Source: Aquatica leii (Eukaryota; Arthropoda; Insecta; Coleoptera; Lampyridae). Taken from it: a stretch of DNA of 64,000 nt. Numbering within the stretch: the first letter of the stretch is position 1; each line of letters opens with the position of its first letter. Below the pieces are notes generated by a model. It was given only the letters and a program-made list of their open reading frames with translations. It had not been told where the DNA came from and did not search any database. The stretch covers positions 110,379,529 through 110,443,528 of the forward strand of contig CM069432.1 of assembly GCA_035610365.1 (NCBI GenBank), read 5' to 3'. This document shows, piece after piece, positions 1 to 11,691 of this stretch. Position numbers and translations under genes: made by a program.

Positions 1-1330
1 GACGTATATGTAAAAGTATGATGGAAAAAGTAAGTTAAAGTATATTTCAACAATTGGCGAAACCATTTGGTGAGCGATGTTGTCTTACTACATGCCTAAA
101 AACTTTTTATATTTATATTGAATTTTTGAAAACAATGTTGTAATTATCAGCAAAATTTAACCGGGATGTAAGATCTAAAGCTAATACTTTTTTAAAACAT
201 GATTTAAAATATTTTTTTTAACACATTTTTATCTATATATTTGCAAAAAAATTGATTAAATTTATTGAAAGCTTATCAAATGCAAATTTAAAAGACACAT
301 GAGCAGCCGAGAGATTTTGATTCTATATTACAATCTACGGAAAACTGCATTGAGTGGGCAAATATACATCATTACAAAAAAACATTAATATATTAATAGA
401 AGATTCTTTTGCCAAAGAACGAGCAAAGCGTCGAAAATTAATGCCTGGTAAAACAAGTCAAGTTGAAACTTTTATAGATCAGAAGAATAAGTTTAAGGTT
501 AATGTATTTATAATTGCAACGAAACAGATAAAATCCCTTTTAATACAAAATTATGAAATATCATGTCAGAGAAAATCAAATAATTATCACTTAATAATTT
601 CAGTTACGGTTAGTAAATCTGCAATTACGTAATTCATATAATAATAAACAATTGAATATTTAATGTTATAGTTATTTTTTGTTAAAGTTTTTATATAAAA
701 GTTAATTAAAGATCAGTGTGTATTGTTATTAACATTATTATTATCTTCGCCCCACATGTGCGAGAGCCAGTTTAATAAAAAAAAAAACTCGTACCGAAAT
801 TTCAGTTCAATCCGACGCCAGAAAAATCGCGCTATGAGCATTTGTTGTCTTCAAATTTCTACCACTAGTTTTATTACTTTTCAAACACGGGCATCTTTAA
901 AATGTCTAAATTGTTTACGTTTATAATATTTGATGTTATTTTAGTTAAAATTGTTAAATTAATTGTAAAATTTGAGTAAATGAGATAAAGAAGTATGCAG
1001 CACAAACTGAACTAGGATCATCTGAGGCCTTACATTATTGGTTCGAGATATGGCCAAGTTTTTAGAATCTTATTTTCATGTAGAGAAATTATTACAAACA
1101 GTATCAGTAGTAAATTAAAATATAAAATATTTCAAACGTTAAATGAAATTATTGGTTTTCTATGATTGTTAATATAAATGACTGTATACAAAAATAACTG
1201 TAGCATACAGTTTATTTCAAAACAAAAAATAACAATTAATGATAGCAACTCTTAATATCAAGCGTTTGTATTATTGTGGCTTTCAAAAATAAAATTAATT
1301 AAAAGATATTAATTGAATAATACTTTTTAG
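1..1330. other. AT-rich stretch without a firm gene
   Basis: No gene can be supported. Around 301-530 two reading frames look briefly protein-like, one at about 301-390 and another at about 390-520 that ends at a possible donor site, as if an old coding exon had suffered a frameshift. I do not recognise the family. The rest is AT-rich spacer. The missing first (signal-peptide) exon of the OBP at 1331 should lie here, but I could not find a convincing one. Confidence 0.4.
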
Positions 1331-1690
1331 ATCCAACTAAATCTCAATATACACGAAAGAGATTGCACTGTTGAATTATATGGTATGGAAATTGAAGTCA
1401 GATATTTCAATAATCGTTACCTGCCCGAAAATAATGACATTGTAAACAATATTGTCAAGTGCTCTTGGAAGAAAGATGGATTAATAAACGAAAATAATGA
1501 AATTATGCATGAAAAATTAAAACAATTTATTATAGATAAATTTCGCGTATCCGGACAATGCAGTTATTTTTTGGCGCTGTTAGTATCAGGTGACGTTTAT
1601 GATAATTGCAAAAACATTGCTGGACAATCATCAGGAGAAACTGCTGTTAAAATTACAAATTGTATTCTAAGAAAAATAGATTCATATTGA
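1331..1690 (+). CDS. Odorant-binding protein (Minus-C type), exon 2
   Basis: Secreted carrier of small hydrophobic ligands, as known for the PBP/GOBP family. The exon starts after a TTTTTTAG acceptor at 1330 and is open for 119 codons, the size of a mature OBP. Four cysteines sit where a Minus-C OBP keeps them: C1 in ERDC, C3 in VKCSWKKDGLINENN (11 residues before the usual Gly position), C4 in VYDNC and C6 in KITNC. C2 and C5 are absent. The two complete OBP genes in this window have the same layout: a short signal-peptide exon, a phase-0 intron, then one large exon. The signal exon was not found upstream, so this may be partial or dead. The nearest in-frame ATG is at 1385, after C1, and is unlikely to be the start. 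Family is fairly sure; function of this copy is not. Confidence 0.6.
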   Translation: MQLNLNIHERDCTVELYGMEIEVRYFNNRYLPENNDIVNNIVKCSWKKDGLINENNEIMHEKLKQFIIDKFRVSGQCSYFLALLVSGDVYDNCKNIAGQSSGETAVKITNCILRKIDSY

Positions 1691-1983
1691 TTTGTTGCAA
1701 ATAAAATTGTTATAAAAACTGTTACAGTTATATAAAAAAATAAACTTTTTCTTTTATTTTATCTTTTTATGACAACCAACGTTTTACTTAAACTAGAAAA
1801 TAATATTTTTTATATAAAAATGTTTGTTTTAAAATAAAATACTACAATAAAAAAAATCACATAAAATACATAGATAATTAATTGATTTTTATATTTTAAT
1901 ATTTTTAATAATTCCTATAAAACATCCTAATGCAGTTTTATTATTTACATCAAAACTTCATTTTTAACTTGTTTAAATTGTAG

Positions 1984-2289
1984 GATTTAACACTTTCATC
2001 TGATGAAGAAGCATGTATTACAGAAACTCAAATCGATAGAGAAACAGTAATGGCTGACAAAGTTTCGAATGAATTTATTCAAAAAGACATAAATGCTAAA
2101 AATTTATTTAACAATTATCTTGGCTGCTACGCAAATAAATTATCAGCTAAAGGAAAGCTTTACTTTACTAAAAATGTTTTCGTAAGAATACCAGGATACA
2201 ATACCTTATATGAAATCAAATCATTATGGTGTGATGAAAATTATTATTCTGACGTCAATAAAAATCGACCTTGTGCACAAAGACTTTAA
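1984..2289 (+). CDS. Odorant-binding-protein-like exon, C-terminus short
   Basis: After a TTGTAG acceptor at 1983 an open frame of 101 codons begins in phase 0, as in the neighbouring OBP. It has a C1-like cysteine (EEAC), a helix-rich stretch, a C3-like cysteine in FNNYLGCYANKL, a C4-like one in SLWC and a further one in NRPC, but it stops four residues later, before the position of C6. A GTAAGT donor at about 2310 and an acceptor at about 2399 could bound an intron after the stop. The reading is a diverged, perhaps truncated, tandem relative of the OBP at 1331-1690. No signal exon is visible. It could also be an unrelated small secreted cysteine protein. Confidence 0.45.
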   Translation, partial: DLTLSSDEEACITETQIDRETVMADKVSNEFIQKDINAKNLFNNYLGCYANKLSAKGKLYFTKNVFVRIPGYNTLYEIKSLWCDENYYSDVNKNRPCAQRL

Positions 2290-3320
2290 TATAAAACCCT
2301 AAAATCATGTAAGTATATATCATAAAATTAAAATAAATGATTAGTGACAAAAACTACCTAACATTTTAAAGTTTTATTTTTATTGTGTGTTTTTGCAGGA
2401 TGAATAAAACGAAATATTTAGAAAAAAATGAGCAGAGATTAAGAATATCTTGAACAACCAAACATAAAAGTAAACTAAGTTTGTTTTTTTTTTCTATTTT
2501 TTTAATTATGTATTTTGAATTTACATTTTTATTACTAATATATTTTGTTTTTTTGCAAACAAATCATAAATTTAAAGTGTGTTTTAATATATATTTTTGT
2601 TGTTGTTATGCAGTTTATTGCAAATCAAATGTGTTTTAGCTGTAAAAATTATTTTATTATTAAGAATAAATAGTGTTGCTTTTGTTTTTCACTAGTCTGC
2701 GTTTATCTATTGTTAGATAAAGGCTTCTTCTGGCTTTTTTTATCCTCAGTTTTTGCTCACTTTTTGCAGCGACACTTCTAATTCATATAACCATTGCTTT
2801 TGGAGTGTGCTCACAATTTTTTAATCTCTTTTGACCTCTATACCGTCACTCTACATCTTCACTTTTCATTTTGTATTTTTACAATATGTCCTGCCTATTT
2901 CTATTTGAGAGTCGTACTTTTTCTATGATGTCCTTAATTTTTGTTCTTCTAAACTTCGATGTTTTCTATTTTACCCTTTAGTATAATTTTCAGCATGACT
3001 TGTTCTATAAGTATTTGTTAATCTTTAATTTTTTTGCATAGTTTTAGTTGTTTTATTTATTTCTATTGTCTAGCATAAAAATAATATCGAAACTAAAATA
3101 TTTATAAATGCATTAACTTTTATTTTTTATTACTTTTTTATAATTAATAATAGTTTAATTGTATTAGTAACTAACAAAGTAATCGTGTTGTGAGCTAGCT
3201 TAGACGTAAGTTGGTAAAATATCTTTTTATTACCGTTAGGCAGATTATAGGTAATGCATATGACGTCAAATAGCGCATGGCAACACGATCAATGTTAAAA
3301 TAGGTATTCTGGATTTTCTT
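2290..3320. other. AT-rich intergenic spacer
   Basis: No coding potential, RNA gene or inverted repeat that I can support. T-rich runs are common. TAGACGTAAG and GACGTC-like words at about 3200-3270 resemble subterminal words of the DNA transposon starting at 3321, so its true left boundary could be slightly further out. Confidence 0.5.
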
Positions 3321-3912
3321 CCCAGCTAGAAGTGACACGTAATTATGTCGTCGATTTTGGTGAAATTTGGTCTACGACGTCGGAAACTTATAAGCAAGGT
3401 TAAGAAGACGTGGAATTTGTCCCTATTTTATGACGTAAATGCAGTTGCGTAAATGCGACGACTTTTTCACGTGGTTTTATAAACAGTTATTTTGCATATC
3501 TAAATATAATTATATAGGTACATATTTTTTATTCTCAAAAATATAGTCGCATATTGCAAAAATGTTATGCAATTAAATTGGTTCGGGTTTTATACACCGA
3601 TTCTGTGTACAACAAGGTAATTCTGCGGCAGACGATATGTGTGAAAGAGAAAGAAAAAGTACTTATGTTATGATTAAAATACATTCAAAGGTTTTCATAA
3701 TTTGAATAAATGCGAGGGCGAAGTGATGGACGGTTCATATTGGTTTGTATGCAATCGTGTTAGCCAGTAATTATGGGTAATGAATTATATATGTTGTGAT
3801 TTGTGTTGTGATCACTGCAGTTGTGAATAACTTTTTTATGTTAAACTTGTGTAAGTATACTTCGTTAACGTTCTAATTATATTTATGGACGATGTAAATT
3901 TATTAGGTCAGT

Positions 3913-5820
3913 ATGGAATTTGTAGGTGTAGAGTTAGAGCAGTCGTGTGTAGGCGGCGTAGCAATTCTTCTAAATTCATGGTTAACCCCTAGAAAGCGGG
4001 AAACATACTGGCCACCTAACCGTTATTTAAACGTCTTAAAAAAAAGGTGAAGTGCCAACTACGTCTTGGAAGCTTTTCTAAGTAAAACGTTCATTTTTTC
4101 ATAGCAGTAAATACACATTCTTGTACACATTACAAAAGATTAAACCTAGTTTGTTAGCAGACACAACTTTGTACTTAAATCTATATAGAAAATTGTATTT
4201 GTTAATTTCAATGAGCATTGATTTATGTTTGTATTTTTGGTAGCTTATTTTTTTTTCTAATGTAGGTGATTATGAAACAGCATATAAGAAGTTGCAATTA
4301 TTCCAAAGTATATCAGATATTGGAACCGATGTAGAGGTAGAGGACCAAATTCCTGCAAAACGAGTACGTAGAGCTACAAGGACATTGTTTGAAGACATTT
4401 CTGATGATGACTCAGCTAGTCCTAGTCAACTAGTACGACCTCTAAGAATATTGGCTGACAGAATCACAGGTAAATATTTAATCGTAATTTTTTTCTTTAT
4501 TTACTAATTATATCATTAGATGTCACTAGACGTCATTTTGCTGATGATGGTGACAGCTACATATTACCTTCTAGCGAAAAAATTATTTCAAATCCATCGA
4601 CTGCAATATTAAATCGTGTCAATCTAACACCAACAGCTGTAACTCCTAGCACCAGCTATGCTGTGGAACCGGATTTTGTAAAAAGCAATGGTATGTTTAT
4701 TTTATATCTAATATTTATTTTCAAATAACTTGAGCAAATAGATGAGGTAGGTAGGTGAGTCTAACAATGTTCTTGTGATTCATTTTGTTTAGAACTACTT
4801 CAAGTATTTGTGCTTTCTACTACAAAATTACCAATTTTTTTTAGCTAAAAGTTCTTGGACTACATTCATCTTGATGCTGACTGTATATTGGTTGCAAATT
4901 GCTTGAAATTGTGTTAGTATGTTTATGTACTAATCTCCCTAACTTTTATTGTTTGCTGTAGTGACACCAAGGAACAGAATCTCAAAACTACTCATTGAGA
5001 GAAAACGAAAATTGCATAAATGTAGTACAAGCATCTGTAACTCCTAGCACCATTCACGTTGTGGCATACAATTTTGTAAGAAGTGAACCAAATAATAAGA
5101 TCGTTTCAGAATTCAACACTTTATCAAGTGCAACAAATCGAACCGTAAGTCCCACAGCCTTCCATGCTACAGAAGAAGAATTTATCACAAGTAGGGGTAA
5201 GCATGAATGTTTTAGCACTTTTGTTGCTTAGATAATGCTGTTAAATTAGTAACTCAAGAGAAGTTGTGGAAAATTCTTGTTGAAATTTAGAAGCAGAATA
5301 AAAAAATATTAGCAAGGCTCCAATCAGAAACTCCAAGAGGGTCACTGGTAGCATTGGACATACTCGTACAGTTCCCAATAAGCATTATAGAGGATATAAA
5401 TTTACTTGAAACGCACTTGTTAGAAAGGCAAAACGTTATTGTGTTGGCCCAAAATGGTAATTTTTTGGTTTACAGTTGTTTTGCTTTTGCAGTCAGATTA
5501 TCTCAGCACTTTAGAGGGTAGAGACATTCCAACAAAAGCAAATGAAATTTTAAAAACTACTGTAAGCAACATTCTGGCAAGTGAATTTTTATTTTTCGGC
5601 TCACGTTCTGAAAAAAGTGCATTTCGTAATTTATCATTAAAGGCTGCTATTGTTGGTAAGTTGTAACTTATTGAATTTACCTATATACCCAAATTTGTGT
5701 ATTTTAGAAGCTGTGAAGAAAGATACACCAGGTTCAACTGACACGACGATTAAAGACTATATTAAAGTATGGCTGAAACACGCTCTGAAACGTTTTAAGG
5801 CTGAAACTAACAGAAGATAA
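3913..5820 (+). pseudogene. DUF4806-type ORF1 of the EnSpm-like element, about seven exons
   Basis: Proteins with DUF4806 are common in insect genomes and often belong to DNA transposons; their biochemical role is unknown. The first exon starts at ATG 3913 and has the usual start with YWPPNRY (exon end near 4045-4080, apparently frameshifted in an A run). Exon 2 (4266-4469) begins DYETAYKKL and has an acidic/basic linker. Further exons are 4520-4690, 4962-5196, 5291-5456, 5493-5655 and 5708-5820, all with GT..AG borders. The last two carry the DUF4806 core (TLEGRDIPTKANEIL, then IKDYIKVWLKHALKRF and a stop). The join between 5456 and 5493 is out of phase and the A run in exon 1 breaks the frame, so I call it a pseudogene. 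It precedes the transposase by 60 bp on the same strand. Confidence 0.6.
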
Positions 5821-5878
5821 ACATCTATTTGTGAGATCATATTTAGTTTTACTATTAGTTAATTATTAGTTTGTGCGC

Positions 5879-7225
5879 AATGTCAAAAAAGGGTATTATT
5901 TATAAGCGCAAAGAATGTATTGGTAGACGCCAATTATACAGAAGAATAAACGAATCTGTTCAAAATTTACTGCATGAAATCAAATCTGAAACAATCCATG
6001 GTAATAATCATACATTAATAAACAAAGAATTTAAAAATTCGTCAGATTCTATAACTGAATTAGTAGAACATGCAAATATTCAAATATCTAATGAACATGT
6101 TTTTTGTAGCGACGGTTTGATGTGTAGTAGCACCGTTGACGCGTCTGATACATCAGATACTATTAGTACAGCTAGAAACGAATATAATTTACGGAAAAAA
6201 TTACAAAAACGGGCGATAACAACACATGTTCCTCACAGTATTCTTAATCAACTGCTACATATTTTGAATCAACCACATCCTGAGTTACCATTAGACACAT
6301 TATTAGGTACCCATACACAAGTAACCACTATTAAATTACAAAACGGAGAATATTGTCACTTAGGTTTAGTGAATGCACTTCTATCAAAACATAAATATTT
6401 TTCTGATAGCATATTTAAAATTAGTTTTAAAATATTAAATCACAACCTTTTGTAATTGGACTATATTGTGGTACTACTAAACCACAACAATTAGAGCAAT
6501 ATTTACACGATTTTGTAGATGAATTAAATAGATTGGTTGTGAAAGGTTTTCAGTTTGAAAATAAGCAGTTTAATGTAGAAATTCACAGTTTTGTATGTGA
6601 TGCCCCTGCCAGATCATTTTTGAAATGCTGCAAATTGCATGACAGTTATTCATCCTGTGAAAAATGTAACGAGCCTGGCGATTATATTCATGGTAAAGTA
6701 ATTTTAAGGGGTGTTCAGGCTCTTAGACGAACAGATAATTCTTTTGCACAAGTTAATCTTGATCATCATATAGGTGTATCACCTTTGACGCAGCTACCTA
6801 TTGGTTTAGTTTCATACTTCCCAATTAATTACATGCATAACACGTGCTTAGGAGTAATGCGAAAGTTACTAAATTCATGGATCAGTGGGAAATATTCTGT
6901 TAGATTAAGTAGTCTCGATGGAAGGCTCTTATATGTTGGTCCGGTAGTACTTCAGAATATTGTAGATGTCGCAGTATATAAGCATTTTTTACTACTCCGC
7001 TCTGTCTTACCATCCTTGTCAGCGAATTACATATTTCACATTATGGTTGCGCATTTGCTGGAAAATTATTAAACACCTTTGTAAATCATTGTGAATTTCT
7101 TTACGGAATTGACTTTTATGTCTACAATGTGCATTATCTGTGTCATTTAAGTGCTGATGTTGAAAAATATGGAGCTCTTGACACTTTTTTTATGAGAGTG
7201 CATTTATTCAATATTACATCCTAAT
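5879..7225 (+). pseudogene. EnSpm/CMC-like transposase, internally deleted and frameshifted
   Basis: DDE-type transposase of the family that carries the motif CDAPARSFLKC. The N-terminal 190 residues are open from ATG 5879. The frame then jumps at about 6433 directly into the segment starting QPFVIGLYCGTTKPQQ; the stretch that normally precedes it, with the NIDG-type catalytic region, is missing. The middle keeps CDAPARSF, a zinc-knuckle-like CKLHDSYSSCEKC, HHIGVSPL and NYMHNTCLGVMRKLL, all family landmarks. Another frameshift at about 7070 leads into LYGIDFYVYNVHYLCHL, and the protein fades out by about 7225 before the usual FxFENYL block. That block is present in the fragment at 51840-52472, from a different copy. 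Confidence 0.7.
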
Positions 7226-7702
7226 TATATTTAGTGGTGATATATTAGATAAAAGAGGCGTTACTTAGACGTCATAAAATTACGTGGTTTTTTAGACCCA
7301 AATGACGTCATGGATCTGTGACATTTCTTCGTCAATGATACGTCGTTTATACGTCGAAGTCAACGTCGATCGACGTCAATTACCCACCATGAAACGACGT
7401 CTTTATGTCGTTACCTTGCTAGCTGGGTTTGCGCTTTGCGCAGAGCGATTTGAAAACAAACACTATTTTGCTTATAGTTTTCAAGTAACAGTAGCGTCAC
7501 ATTAATTTTTAAAACATTTAAATGTAATTGAGTTTTTAGTGTTAAATGTTGTAAATTAGATTGACAATCAACAGCGGGTTCGTATAGCAGCTAATGATAC
7601 GTTTGAATATTCTGATTATAATTTTATTAAACAATTTAGGTTCAGGAAAGAAGATCCACGACTGCGTACTAATGTGCTACGTTTCCCGTTTATGGTCTTT
7701 TA

Positions 7703-7704
7703 GT

Positions 7705-7751
<47 letters not shown>
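7703..7751. repeat. (TA)n microsatellite
   Basis: About 22 uninterrupted TA dinucleotides next to the larger TATG tract. Simple-sequence DNA; open frames read through it are artefacts. Confidence 0.95.
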
Positions 7752-7757
<6 letters not shown>

Positions 7758-7857
7758 TGTAATGTTTATTAGAAATGACGTTTGAATTTATTGCGGATAG
7801 GCTATTCATTATACACTTTCATTGTTTCTATTTTTAACACGCTTTTATTAGTTCGGG

Positions 7858-8168
7858 ATGTATGTATGTACGTATGTATGTATGTATGTATGTATGTATG
7901 TATGTATGTATGTATGTATGTATGTATGTATGTATGTATGTATGTATGTATGTATGTATGTATGTATGTATGTATGTATGTATGTATGTATGTATGTATG
8001 TATGTATGTATGTATGTATGTATGTATGTATGTATGTAGGTATGTATGTATGTATGTATGTATGTACGTATGCATGTATGTATGTATGTATGTATGTATG
8101 TATGTATGTATGGATGTATGTATGTATGTATGTATGTATGTATGTATGTATGTATGTATGTATGTATG
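7858..8168. repeat. (TATG)n microsatellite, about 310 bp
   Basis: Roughly 77 tandem copies of the tetranucleotide TATG with a handful of single-base variants (TACG, TAGG, TGCA, TGGA). All six frames are partly open because the unit has no stop codon in most registers, giving false poly-YVCM and poly-IHTY ORFs on both strands. Length is likely to differ between individuals. Confidence 0.97.
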
Positions 8169-8169
8169 G

Positions 8170-9925
8170 TTTCATGTAAAACGTGGGTGCATTTATTTGC
8201 TACATTTTCATAACCTCTCCTCTCATAGATAGTTGCCAATAGAATGATTGTAACATTTAATATATCAAGCACCCCACGCTTTTTTTCTCTGAATTGAATT
8301 ATTCTGTTAATAACTTAATTTTATTATAATTTTCTTTTGAGGTGACAAACTATGATTGATTGTTCGACCTTCTACTACTGTATTATAAACTCTTTGTAAT
8401 CAAAAATTATTTTCTAGTTTTTAGTTCGGTTAGCTATAAAAGCGTGTTTTTTTTAGTTTTTTTAAACTATTATTTATTTTTTATTGATGTTTTACTTTAA
8501 TGCCACCAAATGCACTTTGCTTTTAAAACGAACTGTCGTAATGTAAAGGTATGGCACTTCAGAATACATAATCGACTTGTTTAAAAATTTGCTAAATATA
8601 GACATATACCAATTTAATAGCAATATGAAAATTTTTTTAGTAAACATTCAATCATCACAATGTTACTTTTAACGTCGAGCTAAATTCTTGTTTACTATAG
8701 CCTTAAGCGTTAGAAAATACGCTCTTTGAACTAGTACACTACCTTGCGGAACATCTGTTTTAATTTTTTTTAAATTTAAAATAAGCTGCTTTTTGTTTAA
8801 CTTTTCTTTGTTTTTTTGATAGATGAGTGAGTGCTTATAAAAGTTCAGAATGTTGATGTTGCAGTAACAGTTTTAGTTTATGAAATGTTTTTGTGCTGCG
8901 CTTTTTAGAAACCTACAGAATATTCTTACTATAAGAATCAATATTTGAAACACAAATATTTATTTGCATAATACAAAAAATTTGTAAGTAAAATTAGATA
9001 CTGTTGAATTGTTTATTGTTTTGTAAATTGATTGAATTCAAACGTAAAGCATCATTACTAATAAAAAAATTTAAAAAATCCAACATTCTAAAAATTTTGT
9101 AATTTGTTGTTTAAGTAATATTGTTTTTTACATGTGATTCTACATTTGTTTTATTTTCAAAAACTGGCATGTTTTGAGTAACATTTGTACTACTCTATAG
9201 CTCTTTATAGTTTTTGATTTACATATAATATAAATCGTGTGAACTAATAGCTTTTAGCATTTTTAACAATTAAAAATACAAATTTATTTTTTGTCAGTAA
9301 CTTATACTAAATAATTTTTTAAATATTGTGTTTACGCAGTTCCAGTTTTATTCGTTTATCCCGTTTATGCGCTTGATAACTCTTGTTCTTAGTTTATGGT
9401 GTATATTCTTAAATTTTTTGCTTCACGGTAGTTGCTAGGTTATCATTTGCACAATAAACATATTTTGTCTTTTTTGGTTTTTTACAATGCGTTTTACAAA
9501 AATAAGCACAAATGACTTCTTAAAGTAATAGCCGCAACTCTGCGAAATCATAAAATTGAAAACTATGTTTTTAATTTAATAGTTATAGTAGTATAAATAA
9601 ACATAAATTTAAACAAATGTTTTGCATACAACTTAAAACGTAAGTAAACACTAATATACATAATAGAAGCATATACCTAGATGCAGCATCCATAAAGCAC
9701 GTTATGTAATATAATTGTCAATTGATGCAATGACCATGATGCTTTATTAATGTAACTATATAGTGTATAAACTTATTAAAAGCTTTATTATTTTTTAATA
9801 TTATGTAATAAAAAATATTTTGTTTCTTGAATAAAGTCCTCATCAAATATTATATTATAAAATAAATATAATATAATAGTCAAGACATCAGTCTTAATAA
9901 AACTAAAATAATAATAATAATAGTA
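8170..9925. other. Long AT-rich spacer without a gene
   Basis: No supported gene, RNA gene or terminal inverted repeat was seen. Only short A/T runs and very small open frames are present. Confidence 0.5.
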
Positions 9926-9989
9926 ATGGAAAACAGTTTGGCAGATATTAAACTTAGTAAACCGCAATATTCAATTTGTACATTAAAAA

Positions 9990-10471
9990 TTACGATTTTA
10001 GCAAACCCAGTTCAGAAAAATACAGATTTATACAATTATAAGTTTTTACGGCTTTTTGACCACAAGTACCGCCATGAAAATTTTTACATTTTTCTATTGC
10101 TTCTTCTCTATTATTTTTAGGGATTTGAATACCTCTGTAATTGGCAAAAAAATTATCAATTTTTTCAATATCAACATTTCCAAATTTATCTAATAATCCG
10201 ATTGATTTCCAATAACATCCATAAAACTTATTGTAGTCGTCATCGTCAGATGGTACCATTGGGTGCTGCAAGTATTGATATATTTTTAACGTAGATTCAA
10301 CTAATTCCTCTTTCTTTATACATTCTTCTACTGTTGCTGAGTGATCCCATGGATAACTCTACGAAATTATTTTATATTTGTCACTTAAATACATTAATTT
10401 CATATAAACGCTGTAACTAAACATACCTGAATGGTTGTAATAAGCAATGATAATAATATCGAGATGTACAT
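9990..10471 (-). CDS. Odorant-binding protein (Minus-C-like), complete two-exon gene
   Basis: Secreted soluble carrier of odorants or other hydrophobic ligands. Exon 1 (10471 down to 10427) encodes a 15-residue signal peptide, MYISILLSLLITTIQ, ending at a GTATGT donor. A 68-bp intron follows. Exon 2 (10358 down to 9990) starts in phase 0 after a TTTCGTAG acceptor and gives a mature protein of about 122 residues. C1 lies in EEC, C3 in FYGCYWKSIGLLDKFG, C4 in IEKC and C6 in TYNC. One extra cysteine (GGTC) sits near the C5 position with spacing 9 instead of 8 to C6, so it may be a shifted C5. No lesion is visible. The exon structure matches the gene at 57948. Specific ligand unknown. Confidence 0.82.
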
Positions 10472-11689
10472 TTTCTGTTAGATCGCAACGCACTGATAAT
10501 GAAACGCATCTTTTACCCACACCAATTCTTGTTCGTGGTTACAGAGGTCATAGAACCAATAAATTAATTAAGGTGCAATTTGACCGCATTAATATTGTTT
10601 AGAAAATTTAATAGGAAAATAAAGCATCTTTTAAAATACAGTTTAATAAGTGAATACTAAGTTACATTTATCATAAATGCTATTTTAATTTTTAGTGGTA
10701 TGTCAATTTTTTGTACGTTAATTTCATCACATTATTATTCATTTTAAAAATATTTTAAAAGATTTTTTACTCTTTTGTTTTAAACACAATTATAACGGTT
10801 ACGTATTCATATATAATATATTAATCAATGGAAATGTATATTCCAGAAAAACCAATGAACGTCAATTTTTAAAAAATAAATTATATTATTGTAGGATTTA
10901 TTCTCGTTCGCGTTACGAAGTTTCTATTTTTTAGAATTTATTGAAGTTTTTTCTAACGCACAATCTTAAGTGGTTTAACATTGTAAGTATGTTCTGATTC
11001 CTTTATTATTTTTTCTTACGGACTTTACGTATCTTTTTTTAGACAACTATCAGTCGTAGAAAAATGTCAAAATAATGGAAAAACCAATGTATCGACTGAG
11101 CCAAATTCCAACATAGACAAGTACGCTTAATTTGATGCAAGTCAACAAAACCAGAGATGTCGTACAGAGTGATTAACACAGTCACTATGCAGGGTGTCAT
11201 TGAAATAAGTGCGCATATTTTCAGAGTTAATAAGACATCTAAAAAGATTAATTTTTTTGCCAATAGACTTGGTATCGCAGACTTAAGATGGCAACACACA
11301 TCTAATATTTAATACGTAATATTTAAATACGAGTCGGTTGCAAAAAGAAAAAGTAGACGCCGTTTGAATTTCTGTGCATGTGTTACTTTTAGAGAAATGC
11401 GTTAATAAAATTAAGTAAGCATTGGTCGATAGATGTCAAATAATTATCATTTTGTTCGTTTCTCAAAACTTTTTGTTATTTTACTTGTAAACTCATCTTG
11501 CTGTTTTGCTGTCGTGTTGTGTTGTATTTTGTTGTTGTTGTTGTTGTTTCCTTAACGTGCACCGCACGGCAGTTGTACCATAAGACATACCCAAATAAGC
11601 AACTTTCAAACATCTGCACGTTTGGCGCTGTTAATCAACACCTGCGAGATAAGGAGTTTATCGAATAACAGCATCATGACCGCGGCAAT
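10472..11689. other. AT-rich spacer
   Basis: No gene supported. An 86-codon minus-strand open frame at 11039-11299 has no recognisable features and no neighbouring exons. Confidence 0.45.
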
Positions 11690-11691
11690 CA

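Larger units (their letters stand above)
3321..7427 (+). mobile_element. EnSpm/CMC-like DNA transposon with two genes
   Basis: The left end reads CCCAGCTAG and the right end is its reverse complement, CTAGCTGGG. Both subterminal regions are crowded with ACGTC/GACGT words (for example 3346-3425 and 7265-7405), the dense subterminal repeat pattern typical of EnSpm/CMC elements. Inside are a DUF4806-type ORF1 (3913-5820) and a transposase (5879 to about 7225), both on the plus strand. The flanks TT/TT may be a short TSD but are weak evidence. The first catalytic region of the transposase is missing and its end is truncated, so this copy cannot be autonomous. Length 4,107 bp. Confidence 0.7.

Noticed and set aside
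7302..7505. ORF of 67 aa at the right end of the EnSpm-like element
   Set aside because: It lies over subterminal ACGTC repeats and the element end; chance frame.
7782..8272. Several overlapping ORFs on both strands at the TATG tract
   Set aside because: The translations are perfect repeats of MYVC/YIHT caused by the tetranucleotide; no gene.
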